In this document: one piece after another, positions 1-7,573 of the stretch
Numbering within the stretch: the stretch's first letter is position 1
Layout of the letters: every line of letters starts with the position of its first letter
Assembly: GCA_964399625.1 (NCBI GenBank)
Contig: CAYNSB010000064.1
Location: 1-16,999 of the forward strand
DNA: 16,999 nucleotides
DNA from: CAYNSB01 sp964399625
GTDB lineage: Bacteria > Planctomycetota > Phycisphaerae > Phycisphaerales > UBA1924
Direction of reading: 5' to 3'
Position numbers and translations under genes: made by a program
The notes under the pieces: model-generated
What the model was told of the DNA's origin: nothing
What the model saw: the letters and a program-made list of their open reading frames with translations, nothing else
The model's database searches: none

Positions 1-1521
1 GCCGAAGAAGTCCTCCTCGCCGATGATGTCGGTGACGAAGAGCTCGTTGCGATCGTGATCGTCCGCGAAGCGCCCAACGGAGATGCCCGCGACGGCCGCG
101 CGGATCGGAACGCCCGCGTCCATCAGCGCCAGCGAACCGCCGCAGACCGACGCCATGGACGAGGATCCGTTGGACTCGGTGATGTCCGAAACGACGCGGA
201 TCGTGTACGGGAACTCATCCGGACCCGGCAGCACCGCCAGCAGCGAGCGCTCCGCGAGGGCGCCGTGCCCGATCTCGCGCCGCCCGGGCCCCGTGATCCG
301 CTTGGCCTCGCCCGTGGAGAAGGGCGGGAAGTTGTAGTGCAGGGTGAACTTCTTGGAGTACTCGGGGATGAGCCCGTCGATGATCTGCTCGTCCTTGGAC
401 GTGCCCAGCGTGCAGGACATCAGCGATTGGGTCTCGCCGCGCTGGAAGAGCGCCGACCCGTGCGTCCGGGCGAACACGCCCACGGCGCACTCGATCGGAC
501 GGATCTCCGTCGCTTGGCGACCGTCGGCCCGCGTCTGGCTCTCGACGATGAGGCGCCGCGTGATCTTCTCCTCGAGGCGCTTGAACGCCTCCTTCGCCTG
601 CGTGCGACGCTTGAGCGACTCGGCGTACTGCCCGTACGTGCCGCCCTCCACGAGCGCGAAGTGCTCCTTGAGAACGCGATCGCGGATCTCGTCCGTGCGG
701 TCGCCGCGCTCCTTCTTGCTCTTGATCTTGCGGGCCTCGGTGAGGTCCTTCTCCGCGGCCTTCTTGACGATCTCCGTTACCTCAGGCGACGGGAGCATCG
801 CCTCGCCGGCGACCTTGGGCTTGCCGGCCTTGGCGACGAGCTCGTTGATCATCGCGAGGACCTGCTTGATGTTCTCGTACCCGAACTCCATCGCGGCGAG
901 CATGTCCTGCTCGGACACTTCCGCGGCGCCCACCTCGATCATGTTCACGCCGTCCTTGTGCCCGGCGAGGACGAGGTCAAGGTCGGAGTAGTCCATCTGC
1001 GTGATGGTGGGGTTGACGACGAACCGTGCGCCGTCGTCGGTGAGGACGCGCGCGACGCGGACGGTCGCGGTCGGGCCCTCGAAGGGCGCGTTGGAGAGCG
1101 CCAGCGCCGCGGACGCGGCCGTGCCCGCGAGCACGTCGGTGTCGTTCTCGCCGTCGTGGCTCATGACGAACACCTGGACCTGGATCTCGTCGACGAAGCC
1201 GTCGGGGAAGAGCGGACGGATCGGGCGATCGATCATCCGCATCGTGAGGATTTCCTTCTCGTTGGGGGCGCCCTCGCGCTTGCGGAAGCCGCCGGGGAAC
1301 TTGCCCGCCGCCGCGGTCTTCTCGCGGTAGTCCACGGTGAGGGGGAAGAAGTCGAGCCCCTCGCGCGGCTTGGCCCGGACGACGGTCGCGAGCACCGTGC
1401 TTCCGGCGTAGTGGGCGAACACCGCCGCGTCGCAGAGCTTGGCGATCCTGCCCGTCTCGAGGATCAGCGTGCGTCCACCGATCTCGCGCTCCACGCGAAC
1501 CGAACCCAGAATGCTGGTCAT
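1..1521 (-). CDS. pnp: polyribonucleotide nucleotidyltransferase (PNPase), 3' end cut by window
   Basis: PNPase degrades RNA 3'-to-5' by phosphorolysis, usually as a trimer in the RNA degradosome. The visible 507 codons read without interruption. The first RNase PH domain carries FFPLTVDYREK, GKFPGGFRKREG and the IDRPIRPLFP block. The helical linker lies near residues 235-315. The second RNase PH domain contains LHYNFPPFSTGE, RREIGHGALAERSL and LFVTDIIGEEDFFG at the window edge. The Asp of GEED matches one metal-binding aspartate (D486 of E. coli); the second (in GDMDFK) would lie just outside, as would the KH and S1 domains of a usual ~700-residue protein. The ATG at 1521 is preceded by an AGAGGGA Shine-Dalgarno, and the protein starts TSILGSVRVEREIGGRTL as the family does. 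It lies downstream of rpsO on the same strand, behind a hairpin terminator. Confidence 0.97.
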   Translation of the reverse strand, partial: MTSILGSVRVEREIGGRTLILETGRIAKLCDAAVFAHYAGSTVLATVVRAKPREGLDFFPLTVDYREKTAAAGKFPGGFRKREGAPNEKEILTMRMIDRPIRPLFPDGFVDEIQVQVFVMSHDGENDTDVLAGTAASAALALSNAPFEGPTATVRVARVLTDDGARFVVNPTITQMDYSDLDLVLAGHKDGVNMIEVGAAEVSEQDMLAAMEFGYENIKQVLAMINELVAKAGKPKVAGEAMLPSPEVTEIVKKAAEKDLTEARKIKSKKERGDRTDEIRDRVLKEHFALVEGGTYGQYAESLKRRTQAKEAFKRLEEKITRRLIVESQTRADGRQATEIRPIECAVGVFARTHGSALFQRGETQSLMSCTLGTSKDEQIIDGLIPEYSKKFTLHYNFPPFSTGEAKRITGPGRREIGHGALAERSLLAVLPGPDEFPYTIRVVSDITESNGSSSMASVCGGSLALMDAGVPIRAAVAGISVGRFADDHDRNELFVTDIIGEEDFFG

Positions 1522-1684
1522 GTCGAACGTCCCTCTGAGGGTCCACACGCGGGGAACGCGCGCGCCCATGTCCGATGCACCGGCGGGCCCGTGCCCGTCT
1601 CAATCAGGGCGCCCCAGAGGCAGACGACACGGAGCTCGGAGTCGGGCCCAGAGCCGCGTGTCCACTGCCACCGGGCGGGACCCG

Positions 1685-1719
1685 CCGGAAAGACAACCCG
1701 CGTCGTTTCCGACGCGGGT
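1685..1719 (-). terminator. intrinsic terminator of rpsO / rpsO-pnp attenuator
   Basis: A perfect 10-bp stem (1696-1705 with 1710-1719) has a 4-nt loop that reads GAAA on the minus strand, a stable GNRA tetraloop. It starts 7 nt after the rpsO stop and is followed on the minus strand by the T-rich TTGTCTTTCC. A second short hairpin lies just beyond, at 1671-1688. By analogy with E. coli some transcripts may read through into pnp; that is inference. Confidence 0.8.
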
Positions 1720-1726
1720 CGTGGAG

Positions 1727-1996
1727 TCACTTCCTCAAGCCGAGCCGGCTCACCACCGACTGGTACCGCTCGCGATCGCTGCGAGCCAGGTACGCCAGAA
1801 GGCGGTTGCGACGTCCCACCTTGGAGATCAGCCCGCGGCGGCTGTGGTGGTCCTTCACGTGGCCCTGCAAGTGCTCGGAGAGCGAGTTGATCTCCTCGGT
1901 CAGCACCGCGATCTGGACCTCGGGGGAACCCGTGTCCTTCTCGTGCTTCCGGTATCCCTTGACCGCGCTCTGACGACGCTCTGCGGAAATGGCCAT
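1727..1996 (-). CDS. rpsO: 30S ribosomal protein S15
   Basis: S15 is a primary 16S rRNA binder needed for assembly of the 30S platform. The 89-residue product has exactly the family length. It shows the diagnostic blocks DTGSPEVQIAVLTEEI, LSEHL, HVKDHHSRRGL and VGRRNRLLAYL, and ends in RYQSVVSRLGLRK. The ATG at 1996 gives the standard MAISAERR start; an AAGGA sequence lies about 12 nt upstream. It is the first gene of the rpsO-pnp pair, has its own promoter (2097-2125) and ends in a clear hairpin terminator. The roughly 90-nt leader contains a GC-rich hairpin next to the ribosome binding site, where S15 autoregulation occurs in other bacteria; here that is only a possibility. Confidence 0.98.
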   Translation of the reverse strand: MAISAERRQSAVKGYRKHEKDTGSPEVQIAVLTEEINSLSEHLQGHVKDHHSRRGLISKVGRRNRLLAYLARSDRERYQSVVSRLGLRK

Positions 1997-2018
1997 GCGA
2001 CGGAACCGTCCTTACCTG

Positions 2019-2042
2019 GGCGCCGGCGTTGCCGGAGCCGCC
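2019..2042 (-). promoter_or_regulatory. hairpin in rpsO leader, possible S15 autoregulatory element
   Basis: The minus-strand leader folds as GGCG-(GCT bulge)-CCGGC-AAC-GCCGG-CGCC, i.e. 9 base pairs with one bulge and a 3-nt loop. It ends a few bases before the AAGGA of rpsO, so it could affect ribosome access. rpsO leaders are commonly bound by S15 in other phyla, but structures differ between groups and I cannot match this one to a known class. Confidence 0.35.
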
Positions 2043-2096
2043 ATCTTTCTTGGGCACGCCCGGAGCGCGGCAACCGCGCCCCGAACAACGGATCCG

Positions 2097-2125
2097 ATGT
2101 TAGGTTCCGACGGAGCGCGGATCAA
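2097..2125 (-). promoter_or_regulatory. sigma70-type promoter of rpsO
   Basis: On the minus strand, TTGATC (2125-2120) and TAACAT (2102-2097) are separated by exactly 17 bp, each matching 4 of 6 consensus bases. The predicted start near 2090 gives a leader of about 95 nt before the rpsO ATG at 1996. This is one of the few AT-containing patches in the divergent intergenic region. Confidence 0.55.
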
Positions 2126-2172
2126 ACGATCGGTCGAACCCCCACACCCCCGCCTTGATCAGCGGCGGGCCC

Positions 2173-2201
2173 GACAACCCGCGTTCGGACTTCGCTATGC
2201 T
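2173..2201 (+). promoter_or_regulatory. candidate promoter of the aminotransferase gene, leaderless type
   Basis: TATGCT at 2196-2201 fits the TANNNT form of a -10 box and ends 8 nt before the ATG at 2210. The -35 position, 17 bp upstream, is the poor GACAAC (2173-2178). Transcription would begin at or next to the start codon. The intervening CCCCCACC cannot serve as a Shine-Dalgarno. Confidence 0.45.
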
Positions 2202-2209
2202 CCCCCACC

Positions 2210-3490
2210 ATGCCTCCCACTGCTGCGCCCGAACTGTCCTCCAAGGCCCTGACCCTCTCCAAGCGGGCCCAGAGCCAGAAACCCCCGGCGACCCTCGCCA
2301 TGTCCGCCAAGACCCGGGCGCTGGTCCAGCAGGGCATCGACGTCATCAGCTTTGGGCTGGGCGAGCCCGATTTCGACACTCCCGAGCCCATCCGCAAGGC
2401 CGCGATCGAGGCCCTGAACTCCGGGCAAACGCACTACATGCCCACGCTGGGGGATGCGGCGACGCGACAGACGATCGCCGAGAAGCTCGCCCGTGAGAAC
2501 CGCATCACCGGACTCACCGGCGACCACGTCGCGATCTCCACGGGCGCCAAGCACTCGCTCTGGCTCATCTACCAGGCGCTGCTCGATGAGTCGTCCACGT
2601 GCAACGAGGTGCTCCTGCCCGTGCCGACGTGGGTGAGCTATCGCCCGATGATCGAATTGTGCGGCGGCGCGGTGACCGAACTGGGCACGAGCGTTGAATC
2701 GAGTTTCAAGATCACGCCCGAGCAGTTGCGCAAGGCGATCGCGCCCCGCTCGCGCCTGTTCATGCTCAACACGCCGAGCAACCCCTGCGGCACGATGTAC
2801 TCGCCCGACGAGCTGCGCGCACTGGCCCGGGTCATCGCCGAGGCCGCGGCGAGCATCGCGCCGCAACTCGTCATCGTCGTGGACGAGATCTACGAGAAGA
2901 TCTGCTACGGCGGGATCGAGCACTTCTCGATCGGCTCCGTGCCCGAGGTCGCGCAGCGCACGATCACGGTCAACGGCATGTCCAAGGCGTTCGCGATGAC
3001 GGGCTGGCGCGTGGGCTACTGCGCTGCGCCGGGGGACTTTGGCAAGGGCCTCATCAAGGCGATCGACGCGCTGCAGGGGCAGCAGACCTCGTGCATCACG
3101 AGCTTCGTGTATCCCGCGATCCGCGCCGCGCTCACGCAGGGCGGTCCATACAGCGCCCAGTTCTGCGCCGCGTTCGCCAAGCGCGCCCAGCTCGCGTACC
3201 AGCACATCGATCGCATCCGGGGCATGCGCTGCGCCAAGCCCACCGGGGCGTTCTACCTGTTCCCCGAGATCTCGTCGTACTTCGGCAGGAAGACACCCCA
3301 GGGCAAGACCATCGGCTCCGCGCTGGACTTCGCCGAGGCGCTGCTCACCGAGGGGCACGTGGCCGTGGTGCCCGGCGAAGAGTTCGGCGGATGCGGGAAG
3401 AACCACATCCGCTTCAGCTTCGCGTGCTCGGAGGAGAAGATCAACAAGGGCATGGAGCGCGTGGCGAAGTTCGTCGCGAGCCTGAGCTAG
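2210..3490 (+). CDS. class I/II PLP-dependent aminotransferase (aspartate aminotransferase family, Ib-like)
   Basis: It is predicted to transfer an amino group between an amino acid (probably aspartate, perhaps also prephenate or aromatic substrates) and a 2-oxo acid using pyridoxal phosphate in the cytoplasm. The 426 residues carry the complete fold-type I set: GLGEPDFDTP (49-58), GAKHSLW (112-118), W141 in the stacking position, NTPSNPCG (187-194), D225 and Y228 in VVDEIYEK, the Schiff-base lysine K259 in GMSKAFAMTGWRVGY, and R401 for substrate carboxylate binding. Length and N-terminus (LSKRAQSQKPPATLAM) match group Ib enzymes, with about 14 extra residues from the chosen ATG. No Shine-Dalgarno is visible; a TATGCT box just upstream suggests a leaderless message. 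It is a single-gene unit divergent from rpsO. The exact substrate cannot be set from sequence. Confidence 0.93.
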   Translation: MPPTAAPELSSKALTLSKRAQSQKPPATLAMSAKTRALVQQGIDVISFGLGEPDFDTPEPIRKAAIEALNSGQTHYMPTLGDAATRQTIAEKLARENRITGLTGDHVAISTGAKHSLWLIYQALLDESSTCNEVLLPVPTWVSYRPMIELCGGAVTELGTSVESSFKITPEQLRKAIAPRSRLFMLNTPSNPCGTMYSPDELRALARVIAEAAASIAPQLVIVVDEIYEKICYGGIEHFSIGSVPEVAQRTITVNGMSKAFAMTGWRVGYCAAPGDFGKGLIKAIDALQGQQTSCITSFVYPAIRAALTQGGPYSAQFCAAFAKRAQLAYQHIDRIRGMRCAKPTGAFYLFPEISSYFGRKTPQGKTIGSALDFAEALLTEGHVAVVPGEEFGGCGKNHIRFSFACSEEKINKGMERVAKFVASLS

Positions 3491-3530
3491 ACCGACCGAT
3501 ACCCCGGGGGTCGAGCCCCTCCAATGCACG

Positions 3531-3548
3531 GCACGCGCATCGGCGTGC
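3531..3548 (+). terminator. weak hairpin after the aminotransferase gene
   Basis: A GCACGC/GCGTGC 6-bp stem with a 6-nt loop lies 40 nt after the aminotransferase stop. No T-tract follows, so it may terminate poorly or serve only as a 3' stabiliser. No other hairpin in 3491-3649 is better. Confidence 0.25.
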
Positions 3549-3613
3549 GCGGGTTACCAGCATCGGACGCTGATTCCGGGCGGTTTTGCATCGCGATTCC
3601 TGCGGCCAATCGA

Positions 3614-3619
3614 TACGCT
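3614..3619 (+). promoter_or_regulatory. candidate -10 box of the secreted nuclease gene
   Basis: TACGCT lies 30 nt before the ATG at 3650. The nearest -35-like hexamer, TTGCAT (3586-3591), is 22 bp away, which is too long for a standard sigma70 promoter, so the call rests mainly on the -10 box. Unlike the aminotransferase gene, this one also has a proper AGGA Shine-Dalgarno (3638-3641). Confidence 0.3.
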
Positions 3620-3649
3620 GGGCATTCCGAACCTCGCAGGAACTCCACG

Positions 3650-5425
3650 ATGCAGCGCGTCCGACTCCATGCCCGCTCGTCCGCCGCGATCGCCCTCGCC
3701 ATGTGCTTCATCGCGGGCAGCGCCGACGCGGGCGGGATCCGCGTCGTCACGTACAACATCAACGCGGACACGGGCACGTCCACGCCCCAGCCCGGGCTGG
3801 ACACGGTGCTGCAGGCGATCGGCAACGCCAACCTCGCGGGCAACACCCAGCCCATCGACGTGCTCGCGCTGCAGGAGCTGTACTTCACACCCTCGACGAC
3901 GCTGCAGCCGCTCGTCGCGTCGCTCAACGCGATCTATGGAAACGGCGCGTACACGTTCGACCAGTTCGTGGGCGCGACCACCGGCAACCTGACGGGCAAC
4001 GGTCCCAACGGGCTGGTGTACAAGACCTCGACGATCCAGGTGCTCAGCGCCGTGGGGATCGGCACGGTGAGCGGTTCGGGTGCGCCGCGTCAGCCCGTGC
4101 GGTACAAGCTGCACCCGATCGGCTACCCGAGCTCGGCCGACTTCTACATCTACGTGAGCCACTACAAGGCGAGCAGCGGCAGTTCCAACGCCACCCGTCG
4201 GAACATCGAGGCCACGACCATCCGCGCCGACGCGGACGCGCTGGGGCCCAACGTGCACATCATCTACGCGGGGGACTTCAACCTCACGGGCGGCAGCACC
4301 GAGGCGGCGTACCAGACGCTCATCGCCGCGGGCAACGGGCAGGCGAAGGACCCCGTGAACCCCGCGGGCAACTGGTCGAACACCGCGCCCTTCGTCAATC
4401 TGTGCACCGAGTCGGCGACCACGCTGAACGCACGCTTCGACTTTCTCATGGTCAGCGGCGCGACGCTGAATCAGTCCGGCTTCCAGCTCGTGCCGGGAAG
4501 TTACACAGTGTTCGGCAACAACGGGAGCACGGCGTTTGGCGGCAACGTCAGCGCCGCGAGCAACACGGCGCTGCCCGAGCTGGCCAACCGCACCCAGGTG
4601 CTGAGCCTGCTCACCACGGTGACCGACCACCTGCCTGTCGTTGCCGATTTCACGATCGCGGGTCTCGGCGTTTCCCCCCCCACGAACCTGATCGCTTCGT
4701 CGAACCCGGTGTGCAGCGGCAGTCCCACCACGCTGTCCGCGAGCGTGCCCTCGGGGCAGACGGTTGACTGGTTCACGGGGTCCTGTGGCGGAACGCTCGT
4801 CGGGTCGGGGGCCTCGCTGCCGGTGTTGCCAGCCGCCGCGACGACGTACTTCGCGCGCGCGCGTGATCTGACGAGCGGTGCCGTGAGCGCCACGTGCGCG
4901 AGCGTCACGGTAGGCGTGAGCCAGCCACCGACGATCGGGCAGCAGCCCGCCTCCCAATCGATCTGCTCGACGACGACGGGCAGTTTCTCCATCGCCACGA
5001 GCGGCGGCACGGGCCCCTTCACGTACGACTGGCAGATCCAGAACGGAGCGTCCTGGGTCAGCCTGGATATCAACCCCGTCGCGCTGTCGTGCGGCGGATC
5101 GGCCGTCGCCACCTCTCCCAATCTGAACCAGACCACGATCGCCATCACGCCCTGCCCCGGCGTGATTGGATACCAGGTGCGCTGCGTCATGTCGAACGCG
5201 TGCGGGAGCGTGGCCAGCGACGCGGCGACGCTCAGCGTGTGCTACGCCAACTGCGACTGCTCGGCGGGCACGCCGGCGCTCACGGCCAACGACTTCTCGT
5301 GCTTCCTGTCCAAGTTCCGCGCGGGCGATGTCTATGCGAACTGTGACGGAAGCACGGGCTCGCCGAGCCTGACGGCCGTGGACTTCTCGTGCTTCCTCAG
5401 CGCGTTCCGGGCGGGCTGCCCGTAA
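3650..5425 (+). CDS. secreted endonuclease/exonuclease/phosphatase-family protein with Ig-like and GC-type dockerin-like C-terminus
   Basis: This is probably an extracellular or surface-bound metal-dependent phosphodiesterase (DNase-I-like fold); the substrate could be DNA, RNA or a phospholipid. The ATG at 3650 is chosen because AGGA sits 8 nt upstream and it yields a signal peptide (RVRLHAR, a hydrophobic core, cleavage near SADA-GG at 27-28); the open frame extends 42 codons upstream without a signal. Catalytic-type residues are N36 (VTYNIN), E76 (LALQEL), H171 (VSHYKAS), D209 and N211 (YAGDFNLTG), and D326-H327 (TDHLPVVADF). Residues about 340-425 and 426-530 form two cysteine-containing Ig-like modules. 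Residues 532-591 are two 30-residue dockerin-like repeats. Total 591 residues. The gene stands alone and converges with scpA 33 bp downstream, with no clear terminator between. Confidence 0.9.
   Translation: MQRVRLHARSSAAIALAMCFIAGSADAGGIRVVTYNINADTGTSTPQPGLDTVLQAIGNANLAGNTQPIDVLALQELYFTPSTTLQPLVASLNAIYGNGAYTFDQFVGATTGNLTGNGPNGLVYKTSTIQVLSAVGIGTVSGSGAPRQPVRYKLHPIGYPSSADFYIYVSHYKASSGSSNATRRNIEATTIRADADALGPNVHIIYAGDFNLTGGSTEAAYQTLIAAGNGQAKDPVNPAGNWSNTAPFVNLCTESATTLNARFDFLMVSGATLNQSGFQLVPGSYTVFGNNGSTAFGGNVSAASNTALPELANRTQVLSLLTTVTDHLPVVADFTIAGLGVSPPTNLIASSNPVCSGSPTTLSASVPSGQTVDWFTGSCGGTLVGSGASLPVLPAAATTYFARARDLTSGAVSATCASVTVGVSQPPTIGQQPASQSICSTTTGSFSIATSGGTGPFTYDWQIQNGASWVSLDINPVALSCGGSAVATSPNLNQTTIAITPCPGVIGYQVRCVMSNACGSVASDAATLSVCYANCDCSAGTPALTANDFSCFLSKFRAGDVYANCDGSTGSPSLTAVDFSCFLSAFRAGCP
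5243..5422 (+). repeat. tandem 90-bp repeats encoding two dockerin-like units
   Basis: Two in-frame 90-bp units (5243-5332 and 5333-5422) encode YANCD...LTANDFSCFLSKFRAGD and YANCD...LTAVDFSCFLSAFRAGC. Each unit has an Asp-rich loop followed by a helix, as in EF-hand-like dockerin repeats, plus paired cysteines. They end the protein, directly before the stop codon. Confidence 0.85.
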
Positions 5426-5458
5426 GGCTCATCGGGCGGTGTGCGCCTCGTTCTTGCG

Positions 5459-6346
5459 TCAAGGATGTGGAGCGGTTTCGGGCGCGTGGGGCGCGGGCTC
5501 ACCCTCTCGCAGCCCGATCACGATCTCGCCGCCCACCGTCTCCTGGCGCAGGCGGATGGCGCGGCGGCGCACCAGTTCCAGTGTCGCCAGGAAGAGACCG
5601 ATCATCTCGCCGCGCTTGCGCCCCGTGAAGAGCCCTTGCAGCGGGATGCCGCGCCAAGGCGGCGCGTCGCTCGTCGACTCCGCGAGGCCCAGCGATTCGC
5701 GGACCGCCCGCGTCTCACCTGCCTCGAGCGCGCGCTTGAGCCGATCGAGGATGTCCTCCGCGTGCAGCTCGATCGGCGTGTCGTCGTAGGTCACCTCGTG
5801 CTCGCCCAGGCGCTCGAAGTTCACGCTCGCCGCAATCCTCGCGAACGCCTCGGCCAGATCGACCAGGCTCAGGTCCTCGACGTCCAGCTCGCCCGATTGC
5901 GAGAGAATCGCTTCGCGGATGGCCGCGCTGTCCGTGCCGGCCTTGCCCGACGGGAAGCGTCGCTCCCATTCCAGCTTTCGCTCCTCCAGCGAGTTCGCGG
6001 CGTCGCGGAATCGCTTGTACGCGAGCAGCTGGCGCACGAGCTCCGCGCGAGGGTCCTCCGCATCGCCCTTGACCACGGCCGCCAGCTCGGCCGCGGGGTC
6101 CGTCCCCTCAGCCTTTGGCGTGAGCATCCGCGACTTGATCTCCATGAGCGTCGCGGCCATCACGAGGAACTCGCCCGCCGTGTCGATGTCGATGTGCTCG
6201 ACGCCGCCCCGAGAGAGAAACTCCAGGTACTGGTCCGCGATCACGCCGATGGGGATGTCGGTGACCTCCACCTCGGCGCGCCTGATCAGGTAGAGCAGCA
6301 GGTCGAGCGGACCCTCGAACGAATCGATCCGTACGCGATAGTCCAC
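5459..6346 (-). CDS. scpA: segregation and condensation protein A (condensin kleisin subunit)
   Basis: ScpA bridges the two SMC heads and binds ScpB in the bacterial condensin that compacts and separates chromosomes. The 295-residue product shows the N-terminal kleisin motif FEGPLDLLLYLIRRAEVEV, then DIPIGVIADQYLEFL, the conserved EFLVMAATLMEIKSRMLTP, an acidic variable middle with LLAYKRFRDAA, and a C-terminal winged-helix region (LFTGRKRGEMIGLFLATLEL...RLRQ). The start is the GTG at 6346, with AGGGAGGA directly upstream at good spacing; it places the SMC-binding helix at the very N-terminus as in other ScpA proteins. The frame stays open far upstream but that part overlaps kdsD and has no family similarity. 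It is a single gene here: no scpB or smc in the window, and scpB often adjoins scpA. Confidence 0.93.
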   Translation of the reverse strand: MDYRVRIDSFEGPLDLLLYLIRRAEVEVTDIPIGVIADQYLEFLSRGGVEHIDIDTAGEFLVMAATLMEIKSRMLTPKAEGTDPAAELAAVVKGDAEDPRAELVRQLLAYKRFRDAANSLEERKLEWERRFPSGKAGTDSAAIREAILSQSGELDVEDLSLVDLAEAFARIAASVNFERLGEHEVTYDDTPIELHAEDILDRLKRALEAGETRAVRESLGLAESTSDAPPWRGIPLQGLFTGRKRGEMIGLFLATLELVRRRAIRLRQETVGGEIVIGLREGEPAPHAPETAPHP

Positions 6347-6434
6347 GGGATCCTCCCTGACACCCTCGCCCCGGCCTCGGATACCGGACGCTCCATCGCC
6401 CGTCCCCGGCGTCGTCGCGGCGGCGTTGCCATCG

Positions 6435-6440
6435 TACCCT
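6435..6440 (+). promoter_or_regulatory. candidate -10 box of kdsD, leaderless type
   Basis: TACCCT fits TANNNT and ends 8 nt before the kdsD ATG at 6449, the same distance as in the aminotransferase gene. The intervening ATCGGCTC has no Shine-Dalgarno, and the -35 position (TCGTCG) is poor. The 102-bp gap to scpA holds nothing else that I recognise apart from the scpA ribosome binding site. Confidence 0.4.
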
Positions 6441-6448
6441 ATCGGCTC

Positions 6449-7573
6449 ATGGCTCCCAAGGCCCCCCAGTCCAGTGCAGCGCCCGCGTCCGAAATCACGC
6501 CCAAGGGGCCCGCTCCGTCGCGCGCCTCGGGCGAGCTTGCCTTCGCCAGCGACATCCTCCACGAGGAGGGGCAGGCGCTCGTGGGGCTGGCCCATGCTCT
6601 GGGGCAGTCGGGCGACGGCGCGTTCGCGCGGGCGGTGGACCTGCTGGAGCGATGCGCCGAGACGGGCGGCACGGTCCTCGTGACCGGCCTGGGCAAGTCC
6701 GGGCTCATCGGCGCGAAGATCTCCGCGACGCTCGCGTCGCTCGGAATCCCATCCCACGCCGTCCATCCCGCGGAGGCGGCACACGGCGACCTGGGACGTT
6801 TCCGCCCGGTGGACACCGTGATCGCGCTGTCCTTCTCGGGCGAGACCGATGAGGTCGTGAATCTCGCGGCGCTGCTGCACCAGGACAAGCTGCCGATCAT
6901 CGCGATCGTCGGCGGAGCCCACGCTTCATCCGCCGCCAGCGACGAGGGCGCGAGCAGCCTGGAGCGGCTCGCGAGTGTCACGCTCCGCATCGGCGTCACG
7001 AAGGAGGCCGGCGGAGGCGGGTACAGCGCCCCCACCACCTCCACGACGGCGATGCTCGCGCTGGGCGATGCGCTCGCGCTGTCGGTCGCACGCCGACGAA
7101 ACTTCACGGACGAGGATTTCGCCAAGCGCCATCCGGGCGGCTCGCTGGGCGGTCTGCTGCGGTGCGTCACCGACGTGCTGCGGTTCCGAGTCGCGCCGGG
7201 CGGGGCGGGCAACGTGCCGCTGATCTCCGAGCGTGTGAGCGTGCGCGGGGCCTTGGCGCAGGCCGCCACGATCGATCGACGCCCAGGGGCCCTGCTCATC
7301 GTCGATGAGACCTCGGGACGCCTCGCGGGCATCTTCACCGACGGCGACCTGCGCCGGCTGATCCTGCGTTCGCCCGACGAGCTCGATCGCCCGATCGGGG
7401 ACGTGATGACCCGCGCGCCCAGGACGCTCCCCGCGGATGCGCTCGTTCGCGACGCGGTGCGCCTGATCCGCGAGCGCCGGCAGGACGAGATTCCCGTCGT
7501 CGATTCCTCCGGGCGGCCCGTGGGCATCCTCGACGTGCAGGACCTGATCGCGATGAGGCTGGTGCGGGAATGA
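6449..7573 (+). CDS. kdsD: arabinose-5-phosphate isomerase (SIS domain plus CBS pair)
   Basis: KdsD converts D-ribulose 5-phosphate to D-arabinose 5-phosphate, the first committed step toward Kdo, the sugar linking lipid A to the LPS core. The 374-residue product has a SIS domain (about 60-215) with VLVTGLGKSGLIGAK (catalytic-type K83), HPAEAAHGDLG (106-116), SFSGETDE and, after it, the active-site HPGGSLG (H228). Two CBS motifs follow (about 255-310 and 315-372), with GIFTDGDLRR and GILDVQDLI. Architecture and length match KdsD/KpsF; about 28 Pro/Ala-rich residues precede the usual start. The ATG at 6449 is taken because a TACCCT box lies 8 nt upstream and family similarity begins soon after. 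It overlaps kdsC by 4 nt (ATGA), so the two are translationally coupled. Confidence 0.93.
   Translation: MAPKAPQSSAAPASEITPKGPAPSRASGELAFASDILHEEGQALVGLAHALGQSGDGAFARAVDLLERCAETGGTVLVTGLGKSGLIGAKISATLASLGIPSHAVHPAEAAHGDLGRFRPVDTVIALSFSGETDEVVNLAALLHQDKLPIIAIVGGAHASSAASDEGASSLERLASVTLRIGVTKEAGGGGYSAPTTSTTAMLALGDALALSVARRRNFTDEDFAKRHPGGSLGGLLRCVTDVLRFRVAPGGAGNVPLISERVSVRGALAQAATIDRRPGALLIVDETSGRLAGIFTDGDLRRLILRSPDELDRPIGDVMTRAPRTLPADALVRDAVRLIRERRQDEIPVVDSSGRPVGILDVQDLIAMRLVRE

Noticed and set aside
1522..1620. A promoter for pnp with TTGAGA as the -35 box
   Set aside because: No acceptable -10 box lies 16-18 bp downstream, so pnp may depend on read-through from rpsO or on a promoter I cannot recognise.
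55..1890. A 611-codon plus-strand open frame across pnp and rpsO
   Set aside because: It lies opposite two unmistakable conserved genes, has low-complexity Arg/Ala/Gly/Asp composition, and no recognisable domain.
2195..3529. A 444-codon minus-strand open frame opposite the aminotransferase
   Set aside because: The aminotransferase carries every catalytic motif on the plus strand; the antisense frame has none and is a GC-rich artefact.
3524..3649. Earlier ATG at 3524 as the start of the secreted nuclease
   Set aside because: It has no Shine-Dalgarno and would bury the signal peptide 42 residues inside the protein; the ATG at 3650 has AGGA and yields a normal signal peptide.
6347..6922. Upstream extension of scpA to 6922 on the minus strand
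   Set aside because: The added residues overlap kdsD in antisense and lack kleisin similarity, while GTG at 6346 has a strong Shine-Dalgarno and gives the canonical N-terminus.
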